This document shows positions 38,701 to 50,700 of a stretch of DNA of 64,000 nt, one piece after another; position 1 is the stretch's first letter; each line of letters opens with the position of its first letter. The DNA is from Phytoseiulus persimilis (lineage: Eukaryota > Arthropoda > Arachnida > Mesostigmata > Phytoseiidae), in NCBI GenBank assembly GCA_037576195.1, contig CM075102.1, forward strand, positions 26,284,745 through 26,348,744, read 5' to 3'. Both the position numbers and the translations under genes were made by a program. The notes beneath the pieces were generated by a model. It had not been told where the DNA came from. It ran no database searches and saw only the letters and a program-made list of their open reading frames with translations.

Positions 38701-41700
38701 AGCTCAAAGAGACTGATAGGGAAAGAAATGAGAGCGAGCGGAAGAACACGGACGGCGAACTCGGTCGACAATGACGACGACGGCGCTAGCAACGATGATG
38801 GCCACTATTCTCTTGTACTCGAAAGGTTTTCTTCTCGCAGAGGCAATGTTGACAGGTGAGTCTCGGCAAAGCACGACGAGGCAAACTGGGCTGGCTGGAG
38901 AAAACGAGTATTCTTACCTCTGTTGAGCGACTCCTGCATGCGAAACGGCTGTCTCCATGACAGGCCCGACGACAGTTCCATCCGATAAGGAAGCGACCGT
39001 GTCTGCGAGTGCGTTTTTCTTCGTCTGAACGCTTCGAGTCCAATCCGTGTACTCGTTCGCCACAGTGAGATATATTTCCTGCGCGGCAAACATCACGATT
39101 CATGAGCGAGATCGGCAACAGTGATAACGACACTGGAGAGGGAGTGAGCGCGGGGCAGGGGGATTCGGTATCAGTGCTCTGAGGTTTTCAGATCTCAGTC
39201 ACGTCAGTCGGCTCCTTTGCCGAAAACACTAATCAGCTCGCTCGCCCGTTTGTTTCACACCCGACAGCGCTAACTTATCTTCCGAGACACCAGGAATAAA
39301 GAAGCGGGAGATGTACGTATGGCACTGCGCCAAAATGAAGTGAAAGAAAAACAGTGGAATATGAGCAGCAGTGAGGGGATGAAAAGACGAGATGCTTTTG
39401 TTTGGCACGACAAGAGAGAACGACTCTGAAGAACTGACAGCCAATAGAGACGACGAAGTCGAGACGAAGAATGAGTGGGAGGCAAACGTCAAAGCAGTTC
39501 CCTCGACGGGGCAGTATGATCTGAGGACGCGAGCACAGCCGCTAGGAGCACTTCCTGCTTAGACCAGCTCCCAGTCGTCGGAACCTACTTGTTGATGATA
39601 GTCGAACGTGTTCCTGACCAATGTCCTGATGAGTCGATCCTTGAGACTTATCTGCGAGAAACCATAAGCAAGCACGCTTGATTCGGTCATCGTGTTGGAG
39701 TTCGAGAGTAACACCCTCGCAAAGAGAGAAGATCCCGGAACAGGTACAATAAGAGCTCGTAACAGCGAGCATCCCACCATTTGTTCTTGTATTCGCGTGA
39801 CGAGCAAATCACGCGAAGAAGTTCCACATGACCTGATTCAGATATGTTTCGTGTTCCTCACCTCGATTCCGTTGCGTCGTTCCTCAGCATTGAACATGGA
39901 CATCGATTCTGAGGCGGTAACTGCACACAGGAGGTCGTGTTCGGTGAAAGGCCCTTGAGACATCGTTGTCCGAACTCCAACGGATGTGATTACACTGCAA
40001 TTTGACAAACGCTCACGAATGCCTGTATCTCTTGCCTCCGTTGCTCAGGACATCAACCTCAACGTAGGGCGAAAGTCTAAGGATTCCGTTTAGGCCGTGA
40101 TCGGTCCTGTCGCAGAGATTTTCCAGGAAGGAACCTCGGAGAAAGCACTGTGTCAGTAAAAACTGCGGGCTGAAAGCGATCAAAGTGGAGACGACCGCGG
40201 TCTGCACAAAGACTTCCCCAAAGCGTACGAAGTTCGAGGCTCATGAATAGAATGACAGCATGGCCGATGTGGCCCGCTCGTGGACAAACAACCCGAGGAG
40301 TTGGCTGGTCCTGATTGCGTGCTCGTGCAGGCAAGAACCTACTTCGTGGCAAGTATTCGCTGCTAGGGAAGCACCTGGAGCGTCCGTCTTAAGCCGGGAG
40401 AAGGGGAGACAACGCCGACAGGGCGAACGAATATGCGGCTCCGAAACAACCTCTCGAGCTCCATTTCAACCGGGCCCACGGAAACGAGTGATGTATACCC
40501 ACTGGCGCGAGAATACACCTCCCCCGCAACCCTCGGAGTGAACCTTCCTCTAGGATATTCCCAGCCCCTTCGGAAGATTGTCGACCAAATGGATCAATTT
40601 ATCAGTCCATCGATTTGTCCCGTGACGCCATCTCTATTCTTCGCGTGTTCGACGGCTCCGAAGGGCGACTGAACTAGTTCCAAATCGATCGTCCGATCTG
40701 GAGCATCCTAATCTCGACAGCAACATCCGGCGTTTGGTGAAACTTGACTTGAGCCATGCTGATAACCATGCTTAGTGGATCAGTTCTTCGCGTACTCATT
40801 TATCGACTTGCTCCCCAAGTTACGAGTCACTACTCCCTGTTGTCAGGTGATCTGGTCTCACACCGAGGAGCATTGAGTGCAGCATATCGCGGCGCGGAGC
40901 GACTCGTTCTGAGAAAACCTTCCAGCTCAGCGCGAACCGACGACTTCAACCAGAGGCTACGTGGGCGCATGTGTCAAATAGTCGTCGGACTCGAACCCGT
41001 TTTCTTGTGAGTCTGTCCAATGCTGACACGTCATCACTTGAGATCCTGATAGGGATCGACGTTGGGAGAGGGTCGAACTCGGTAGCCAATATACGAAGTA
41101 GGCGAACTCAGCGCGGAGTTGCAGAGCAGGACAACAATATTGTTTAGTGCCCGTTTGATTCGAAACCATTTCGAATGAATGTCAACTTTTGAATGTGCGC
41201 ACCCTGTTGAGGCACGCGGAGCTAGAGAGCAGCTTGTTGGATCATCTCGGCTCTATCTACTGGTTTCGAGTTGTCAATCAAGGAAAACCTCGATGTCATT
41301 GACCCGTATGAATGGCCATATTTTGCGCAGTTTAGCTGAAAAATCTTTGACGGCCATAGGGTGATGGCACGGTGGATCCTGCCAAGAGACCCAGGCAGAG
41401 CTTTCCCCGCAGAGGTCCCTCTTTCTTTTGGCGCAAATATGGCGGAATGTAAATCCGTTCGGAGGAATTTCATTATGGAGCTCTAGAACCACTGTGCACG
41501 ACGGCTGACTGAGCTGGGCGGGTTTCGCGTAGACATTATTGCCAACGGCCGGAGAGGGCAAGCAAGCCAGCGAACAAGCCGGATAACGAGTCAATGTCGA
41601 CACTGCGACCCGTCTCGAAGAAAAGTTTCACTCGAGCCTGCGATCGTTTGCCCGAAAAGCATCAGGCATGTCAAAACGGACGAAGATAAAATATAGGACC

Positions 41701-44700
41701 AGGGAACGAATTACGCTTCCCTGAGAAGACGATCATTCAAACCGCTGACCCTCACGCTACGGTACACATCCAAACAGCAAAAAGTAAATATGAAGAAGTT
41801 TCACTTCGCAATAAGTGCCTATCTCCGGAGGTCCAGTTGTTGTTTGACATAAGTCTGTTGTTCTCTCTGTAATTCCATCCGGTTGATCATCAAGTGAGTG
41901 TATGTAAGCCGAAAACTCGGTTGGCACAAGGATCACTCTTGAGCTTCCTGCCGCAGCAATGGTTGGATGACTCCGAGAGCACTTGATGCCTTTCTTTGGA
42001 TCTCGGACCCTTAGAGTTCAAGGTATTCGCAGATGCGGAGTCAGATTTGCACCTGGGGAAATCGGGCGACCCAAACTTCGCGGCAAATCTTTTTAGCGAC
42101 GCTCGAGACCTGGAGGATCGGTCGATAGCTCTGCCGGTGCACCTGAAAAATATCCTCACCTGTTATCGACAATGGGTCCGAAAGGCCCACACAGATGGTC
42201 CGGGACTTCATTGGGGAAACGCGAAAGCTCTACGAGCTCATCGGCGCTTTTGTGTCGCAAGCACTCGACCTGCAATTCGGCGAGCTAATTCAATAACGAA
42301 TCGAGCCGAAGTCCAGGGGCAATTAGATCAAAGATCCAACAATGCAAGGAATCGGGAATTAATTTGGCCTTTATAAATATGCAGCAGGGCCGATGGGAAC
42401 AAAGGAACGCAAACGAAACTGAAGGTCCGCTATTGCTATCGAGGGATGGCTGACCATGGCAGAAGGCTGGGTTGGACAGCCGAGTCTCTCGGCCAGTTGA
42501 ACAGCGAAATGGTCTGCGTTGGAACTTTGACACAGCGCCCACGGTGAGAGTGCTGAGCCGGAGATTAACGCCACTGAGCGGAATAGATCTGAAAGTAAAC
42601 AACCTTTGAGTGGCGGATCGTCCGGAGCTAGGCCTTCCGTCTCACTCGTCGGCTCGAGAGGGCAAAGATTCCCACGGGCCTTACTCACAAATCGGATAAT
42701 GTCTGTGTTTTGTATTTTGAGTCTCGAAATACCCGTATCGGGCTTCATCTGATTTATGCACTTTTTCCACTGCATGGAGTCGTTCGTCCCCGCAGCACAC
42801 GCCAAACCAGACTGGCTTATTCCGCCCATCTCGGCTCGCGGACCCCGTTCGTTTAGCTCTGGCTTGGATGCGAACGTTGTTCGAACATTTTCAGTTTGAG
42901 TCCGCTCGTGGGAATCCGTTGTGCTGCGCCAGGGTGAACTCGGTGTCCTCAGAAAATGAAGCCTCGTGGTTTCCTCTCCTCCCTCACTCCCGTGCAGCTC
43001 GAAGCGAACAAAAGAGGCGGCAGAAGGAAACGACGCGCCGAACACGCAAACGCCAAAGGTGCCCTTGGGAAAGTCGGGCGCAGGAATGTCTGTTTAGGAG
43101 CTCCCATGGTGTCAACGTTCAACGGCAGCGACGAGGACCACAGTAACACAGTCGACGGCAACAACAGCGGTGAGGCCGCCGAAACGACACGTCCCACAGT
43201 GCAAACGATTCCCTCTTCGAAAGTTCTCTCGCGGGAAACAGTCTCGTCAACCAACACCCAACAGATTGCGGCTTGTTCTGCTCGATTTCCTTCCAAATGT
43301 TGATCGTTACCGAACGCCAAATCAACGTGTGGAGCAGTAGGGAGGGAACGATAGGCAACATTCGCGCAAATGCCTGAGGAGTACTTTCGGGAAGAAAGAG
43401 GCGTCTGGATGTCGTGGGGATTATGGTGGCGGCGCGTTTTCTGGCAGAGGCAGTCCCAACCTCGAAGCGAGCTAGAGCGCTTTTGTTCTTCACCGAAACG
43501 GCAACGAGGGATTTGGGAAGCTGCCATGGGGTTGAGAAACGTATTCGAGCGGGAGTTGTGGTTTTCGACCTGGACCGGCGCCGGCGGTCGGAACGCTGCG
43601 TCACGGCGCTGACGCTCAGATGTCGGAGATGACAGCTCCGTGAATCGCCCGGTCTCAAGAACACTCCATCGTTGCAAGGAGTAACGCCGAACGAGCGCTC
43701 TCTATTGGCTAATGGAATCAGCGGAGTGGTTCGTTAGCTCGGTAGCTTCAGTGGGCATCGCCCCAGTGATCAACGAACGATCGAGCGGTGAGTCGTGAAG
43801 GCCAATTGAACTCGACCACCCTCCGCCGGACAGTCCCACGCGTCTTTGATAGAGAACAATTTTCTGCACTCATTGAACAGTTCGATTGTTTGCACCGTTC
43901 TCCTCCGAAACTGATTATATGGCGAAAGTTTTGCTATTCTTTCTCGTCGTGACCCCCTTTTCGTTAACTGCTTCTCTCTCGCTTTCGTCTTGCGCTGCAC
44001 GCGGATTAGGCTTTCGCGTGTCTATTTGCTGTTGGTTGTTGTTGTGCCCATTGTAGATAACAGTTCGTTGCTACTGGTGAATTAGGGTTGTTGCCAAAAG
44101 CTATTTGGGCCGCTTTCTTATTCTCCTCTCCATCCTCTCCTCGTCTGCTGGACCTGGGGAATCAGTGGGAGCTCATTGCGAACTTCGAAACGACGGTCTG
44201 ATCCGACATCTGGCAGCGCCAAAGCAATTATTGCGAGTTTAGTTCTTGGGTTGGGCTAGCCCTAGTGCTGGAATCCGAATTTGTTCTGCTTTGCGGCTAC
44301 CGGCACATTGTCTGTTGATTCGGGTTTCCGTTCTATGCGGTCAGTCTGCCTCGCTCGGAGGTCGCGGACGACTCTCGATCCCCGAGTGCCATCGCGCCGC
44401 GGAGCTTTTCTCCCGTAGCTGCCTAACGACGATTGCAACACTCTGAAGAGCCCAAGTCGAGGCTTCCTGCACCCAGGAGGGATTTGGAGCGGGAGCTCCT
44501 GGCTAGTGAAGGAGCTGAAGGGAAGTGGGAGCGCAGGAAAAACAACGCCAGTAGATCGTCCTATGCAAATAGTCAAGTTCCCCGTCAAAGTGAAGGAGAG
44601 GACTCCGCAAGGGGTTCCTATTCACCAACGCAGAGAAGCCAGTTCCTCCGGAACATTCCCTCTGCGTCTTCGTCGTCATTGTTATGTGTCTGCTCATATT

Positions 44701-47700
44701 TTTCTCCGTCCGCTTTGCTCCTTTTCATTGTTATATCCCGCACTCAGAACGTACTAAGAACAAAGGAGCCAAATCTGGCGTCAGACCAAATCCTGTCCAC
44801 AGTGACGCTCTGCTTAGTCCTCATTTTATACCATCCCGTACGTCATATCTCCAGGAAACGAACGATTTCATTTCCAAGCTTTCCGTCAGAAAAACGCGTC
44901 ATCTCCCACCCTCCGCGTTACACGCCGTAGCCCTCGCAGAGTTCGTTCCGTATATTGCCCTTCGATACGAGGACGCAGGGTGCTTGAAAAGTTCCTCGAC
45001 CGCATGGTAACCCCTGTCGACGCCGCCCCACTCCGGAGGCCGGAGATCGATTGTCGTCAGACGAATATACTGAGGCTCGTTCTCAGGAAATGTGCTCTGC
45101 GAGAATTCTGTTGTCTACGCCGACCATGCTCGATTCGCGGCGGATTTGACGGTGTCTCCACTGTTGGTTCCGGTTGCCTCAGCGGAACCGCCGCAGTCAC
45201 TGTCGGACAGGAGGTCAGTCGAGCGAGCGGAGGAGCGGTGGTCCGGGCGTGCGGCCAAACGAAATATATCTCGCAACCGGTTTCTGAATCGTTGGCTGGC
45301 GCGAATCCAAGACGTAGTCCTCGGTGCCTACAGAGCATACGAAGCCAACGGGAACGCGGGCGGGGAACGTTTATACTCGGGAAAAAGATAAGAAAGAAAA
45401 TAGGCAAAAAGCTGAGGAGAGACCCTTTACTTTCGTTAAGCTCAGCCGTCTGTCTGGTTGCCCGCGTAACCAGCCGCCAGCCATTCTCCCGGGGAGAATA
45501 TTGAGCGGTACACGGCATCGTCGACGTACTCGCCGGCTGTTTCTCTCGTTTCGGCGAACAGGAAAACTTGCTCGCTGACTCGAAGCACTTCGTTGGTAGT
45601 TCCTCGTAAAGGACCGACGTCGGCCGGATCGAGGAGACACGGACGCGTATCCAATACACTGCGACCGATTCCAGCAGAGTCCGGTGAAAAACACATGTCA
45701 GGCGACGGATCCACTCAGCGGCAATATGCATTTTCTGCGAACATGGCCCACTGGATTGCGATCCAGGATTACGACGAGGCCGGGGAAATTGGCTACCAGT
45801 GTCGGCCGGGCGATGTGTCTTCCGTCGGATGGACGCGTCGGTGATAGCGAGGATCAGGGCTTCTTGTCGTCATAACCAACGAACTCTCGTGGAGAGCTCG
45901 ATTGAATCAAACCGAGCGTCTCGGGGCGAAGCGCCGTTGCCGAAATTCCTCAAATGGCACAGATTCACTCATTGTGAGGGGGCCCCTTCCGCAATCTGAC
46001 TCCATGATCAAGACCCCCATATAGCCCCACATGTGATGATGAGCGGATAATTCATGACAAGTCCTCAGAAGGTGGCACCTACTGTCCGCCGTACCTCTTC
46101 CAGGAACCCCCGGAAAGATTCCATCGAAGTACTGCGAGAAGAAAATTAGCTGATTCCCTCCCCGGGACCAACCGTTGTGCGCGAGGTGGACGGACATTGC
46201 GGGTTTTTTTTTCTCGGCGACCGAATCGAGCAGCGCGGCGAAGCGGTCACTATTTTCGAGTGCAATCGGATTCGTAATCCGAATTGTTCCACCGGTTTTC
46301 GGAGCCTAATTGGTGAGCCACATGGGTCGAATGCGCAGTACGGTCCCCGGTTAGAAGACCGGCTGTGCCGGAGACCTCGAGGAATTACGTTTTCAGACCT
46401 CATTTTACTCCGACGGATTTTCATCTGGGGTATCTCGAGCGAGGCACTCGTATGATCCAGGGCTAATCCAAGAGTATGGATCACCGAGGGCGGAGAAACA
46501 ACCGCCGAAAAAGAAGCAGCGGAGTTTGAATCCTGCAGAGTATTCCGACCTCTCGGATCAATTGGCTAGATTCTCGGCCCTCATAGAATTTCGGTGCTGG
46601 TCACTCTGATTCGGTTGCTATGCATGGCGTCGGAAGCAATGCAGTTGTGGGGACCAAGCAGTTGGGAACCCAAGCTGGATACCTGAGCAAACGGACAACG
46701 CTGGATGAGCGAGGAAGTTCGCCGAAAGCAGGAGAAGTTAGCGACGGAGTGAATTGATGCAAGGGTGATAGGAACGAAACAACAACGAATACGAGCAAGT
46801 GTCTCGGATGGTCTACCGCGTCCATGAAAATCAGAGTGGGAATTTCAGTCACGATATTCCTGGGTGCATTGTTCTACGGAGCGTGAAGTTTTCAGGGAGT
46901 TTCTGTTCAGCCTGCGTCAAGGCAGCGATTGCGGCCATCAGCGAGCGAGTTGTTCGAACAAGCGAACGAAGACGGATTATGAATATCAACAGCGTTTCCA
47001 TCCGAGCATCGTGATTGCCTGGTGGAGATGCGAAGGCCGCTGCCTCTTAACCATACGAAACAGGTAGCGCCCTAAGTCTTGCAATCTTTGGCCTACAATT
47101 CCCCGTCTATCTCAAGATCTCAGTGATCCTCAAGAGTCGGAATCGATCGTTGCCGACAGATATGCGACAGAAAATTAAACCATGCTTCAGCCTCCGATGG
47201 CCCAAAAGCCCATTCGGGAGCATATGTTCGCTCTTTTAGCGTAGTGCAGACGACATGCCGAGCGTTATCGTTCGCATGGAATGAACTATTCTTCCACCCT
47301 CATCGCCGAGATGGCCGAGAGAGTAGAATCACCTCGAGATCGCCTAGCGAAGCATACTTCTCTTCGAAGGAATCTGCGGCGATGCGGACGCTGACTGACT
47401 GTGATTCTCCACGAAGCTTCTGATTCTGTCCTGCACTTTCGCCTCTCTGACGTGTTTCCCTTTTTCAGTCTCACCAACGCGAGTTGCAAACTCTACGGTG
47501 GAAGCGAAACTCCCACTGAGCCCATGGGATGTCTGAATCCAACCTGAACTTGACTTCAGGTGTGTTCTCCTCCACAACGTGCGCTCGGCTCTGCTTGGAC
47601 CAGCACTGAATGGTGATCGCCGATAGTTAGCGGATCACCGAATCATCGTCGGCAAGAACCCCGGGGATCCGCCGGCTATAGCAGAGAGGGCTCGGATGGT

Positions 47701-50700
47701 TCGTTGCTATCGGGAGGTATTTCTTCCTCCAGGAACGCTTTGTTATGCCTCATCCCCCTCCCCTGTTTGGTGCCTTGCTGACAGACGGACCGAGTCGATG
47801 GACAGGTCCCGTACAGGCCGTGATTTAGGACGAACGCTCTCTGTAGGAAGGGCAAAAACCGCTGGTCGGACTACTGGCAAAGATCACAACAAACAACCGC
47901 TGACCTTGCTCGCCTCCCCAGCGGGCTCCCTTCCGCCGCCTGATTGGCGTCGAGGGATCACCAGAGAAGCCTCGCTCGTGGGAGTTTTGTTGAACTATAT
48001 GCGCTCAAACATTTTGTCGAGAATAAACCCGCTGGTGAATAATACACGCCGAGAGGGAAGGTGCGAGGCCCGAACGCGAGTTCATAGACGCATCGACGCG
48101 CGCCGGCTCCAGAGGTGTTTCCCTTATTGTCTTCAGTCAACGACTTCTTCTCTCTGACGCGATCTCTCCAAGGACGCCTCTCGACTGGCGTCCTGGTTCT
48201 CCCGCTGCTTATTCAGCGATAACATCCGTCGACACCGATCGGAGGATCAGCCACGAATATCCTCGAGGCACAGGACGGGATATCGAAACCACTTGTTGCC
48301 CTTTCCGCCGCAACCCAACGCCGCCCCCGCGTTCTTGGCAACACCGGCAACATAACAGGCAACAAACTCCTTTGAAGTCTTTGTGAAGATTTGAGTTTTT
48401 CCCGAGTCCCAACCGCGCCACGTCGATCGCAAGCCTCCTCTGTCCGCCGCCATTGCTTGACCTCAAGAGTGCGTCTTGAAGGCTTCCCCGTATGCGTCCC
48501 AGACCCCGGACCATGAATGAATAGAAGACTTTGATTTATGAATCAATTTCAGAGACAAGATCCAGCGCAGGCGTTTCTCGTTGTGATGGAAGCAGCGGCG
48601 TTCCCCGGTGGAGCTACGCATTTTCGTTCTCTTAGACGATGTTTTGGGGGAAATCCAAGAGCCCCCAAAACCCTTTGAACAAAAGCGGGGACACGCACAC
48701 GGAACTTTCATCAGGAACATTCGCAAGAATGAATTCGTTCGGGAATTCCTCTTATTCTCTCCGAGTGGGAAACTGAAACTGGAAGAACACGAGAACATAC
48801 GAGGAGATGAAACTCCAAAGACTCGTACGGAAGGTTACAAATGCTCGGAACGTGTTTCAAGCGAGGTCGCCGGTGGACCGGCCGTGGCCGTCGTCCGCCT
48901 TCTTTTTAGTCTACTCCCGTAGATACCCAGAGTGTAGGTGCGTTTGTCTACGAATGTATGTAGGTGCGCAAATGTTCGTTCACCTTTCGCCAAAGGGTAC
49001 ATCGCAAGGAGATGAACCAATCCTGCCGCCTTCCCATGACCCAGGAGCGTGACCCGACTGCGATCTCCTCCGAAGTTGTCCACGTTGCGCTGAATCCAGT
49101 GCAGGGCAGCGACCTGTGGGAACAAGAACATCGTCAGTTAATATTTGTCGCTTACCGAGCTACCGCAGCGTGACCACTTACGACAGCTCGATCTTCCTCC
49201 CTACCATCCATCCAGACAGCAGCTGGATATTGACCAGCATCCGTTCGACAGCTGCAACGGTCGGATACGCGAGAAACAAATATGCGTCCCGCCACACGCT
49301 AGTGGTGTTTGTTCGCAGGGCAACACACGTGACGAGACATTTGCGGAACAAACAAATGAACGAACAAACGTCAACACTCGGAGGACAAGGCTGATTTGCT
49401 GACGTTGCGCTGACCGCTCGATGATCAACTTTCACAGCATGAACAGAAGTCTCCAATGAACTCCGCTCCGCGCAGTGCAGCAGGAATGACTCCTCGAGAG
49501 TTCGAGGAGTTTTTCAGCTGAGATAATTGTGCTAGCTTCGGCGAGGCGACGAATCGGACGTATGGGCTTGAGAGGAGTTGGCGTTGTGTGAGAACTCGAC
49601 TCGAGTTGGGAGATTCAAAGACGTCCAGTGGAACTTTGTTGCTCCAGAATCGGAGGGAAGAGAACTTTACTCCCACCGCGATTAACTAGAAACTGCGGAG
49701 CTCGAATGTGTGGAAGCGTTTTCCGCCGGCGCTCAAGCGAGCAGTCAGAGAAAATTAATTATACAAAGCGATGGTTGTAGCGCGAAACTCTCCGTCAACG
49801 ACAGCCAAGTGTTCGAAGTTAATTCGTCGTTAATCATTTCCGCGCTGGGATTCGATGACGCCCTGGTCTTTCTCGCGAATCATTCATCTTGGGCTCGCGG
49901 ATAGCTGCGCGTTCCACCGAACGAAAACCGATCTGCCTAGGAACTGGAGCTGAGTTTTTGTGACTCCGCACGGTGCCATGTACGGTGATTGTTTCCACTC
50001 AGATCCGCGGTCTCACCTGATCCAGAAGCGCGTTATTTGATCGAGATGCTTCCTCCATTGCCGGGAAGAAACCTGGAACGGATATGTTTTTTTTTTTAGT
50101 ACGAGAACTCATGTTGGCGCATGGCTCACTCCACCAGTGGTATCTAAATCGATATCATAGTGAACAGTCCGCTCGTTTCGAGGAATTGGAGGGAGGAGCG
50201 TTCAAAATACCCTTACTCGGACGAGTGAGAGCGGATTTTGAAGCGGGATATGATAGCTCACGGAACGCTTCCTCTTGCATTCACGCAGACTTCGACCAGA
50301 CTGTGGAGAGCTCATCAATAGTAAAGTGGAACGAACTAAGGCGACCGAAACGGGATCCAAGGATTCAAGCTCGGAGGAAAATCAGCTCACTCCGGAAGAG
50401 ACTTGGGTTTCCATGGATTCCGTCGGAAAGATGGTTCGATGTATTTTGCCTCCTCCCCCTTCCCGGAAGATGCGATACCCTCCCTCAGAACGAAAGGACC
50501 TACGTTTTCCTCCCCCGGCTCCGGTCTCCTCTCATTTCGCTCGGCAGGAAAAAATTTTCAGCTCGGCCACAATTCAATGACTTCCGCTCAAAGTTGGAAC
50601 TGTCACGAACAGTCTTCCTACTTAACTCGGCTCTCCGCCGCCGCTGCGTTTTCCGCCGGTCCTCCGTTCTGTCGTTCGGCTCGAAACGAAGACATTCCGC

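Noticed and set aside
40500..40740. Two minus-strand frames with 'QIDGLI' and 'FTPRVAGEVYSRASG'
   Set aside because: Considered for the FGPxVDG block before exon 8 at 42160-42269 was found. They lack good splice sites and are no longer needed.
41890..42159. Minus-strand segment following a TTTTTCAG acceptor and ending CCCCAG|GTGCAA, reading FAAKFGSPDF
   Set aside because: It looked like a neuroligin exon, but it would leave an intron of only 17 bases after exon 8. Exon 8 joins in phase directly to exon 9.
41996..42376. 126-codon plus-strand frame
   Set aside because: It is antisense to the secure neuroligin exon 8 (42160-42269), whose protein match and splice sites are far better.
42949..43677. 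242- and 181-codon overlapping frames on the minus strand
   Set aside because: Two different frames of the same strand are open together, which points to GC-rich composition rather than coding. Products are Ser/Arg/Pro-rich with no domain, and no splice continuity with neuroligin exon 7.
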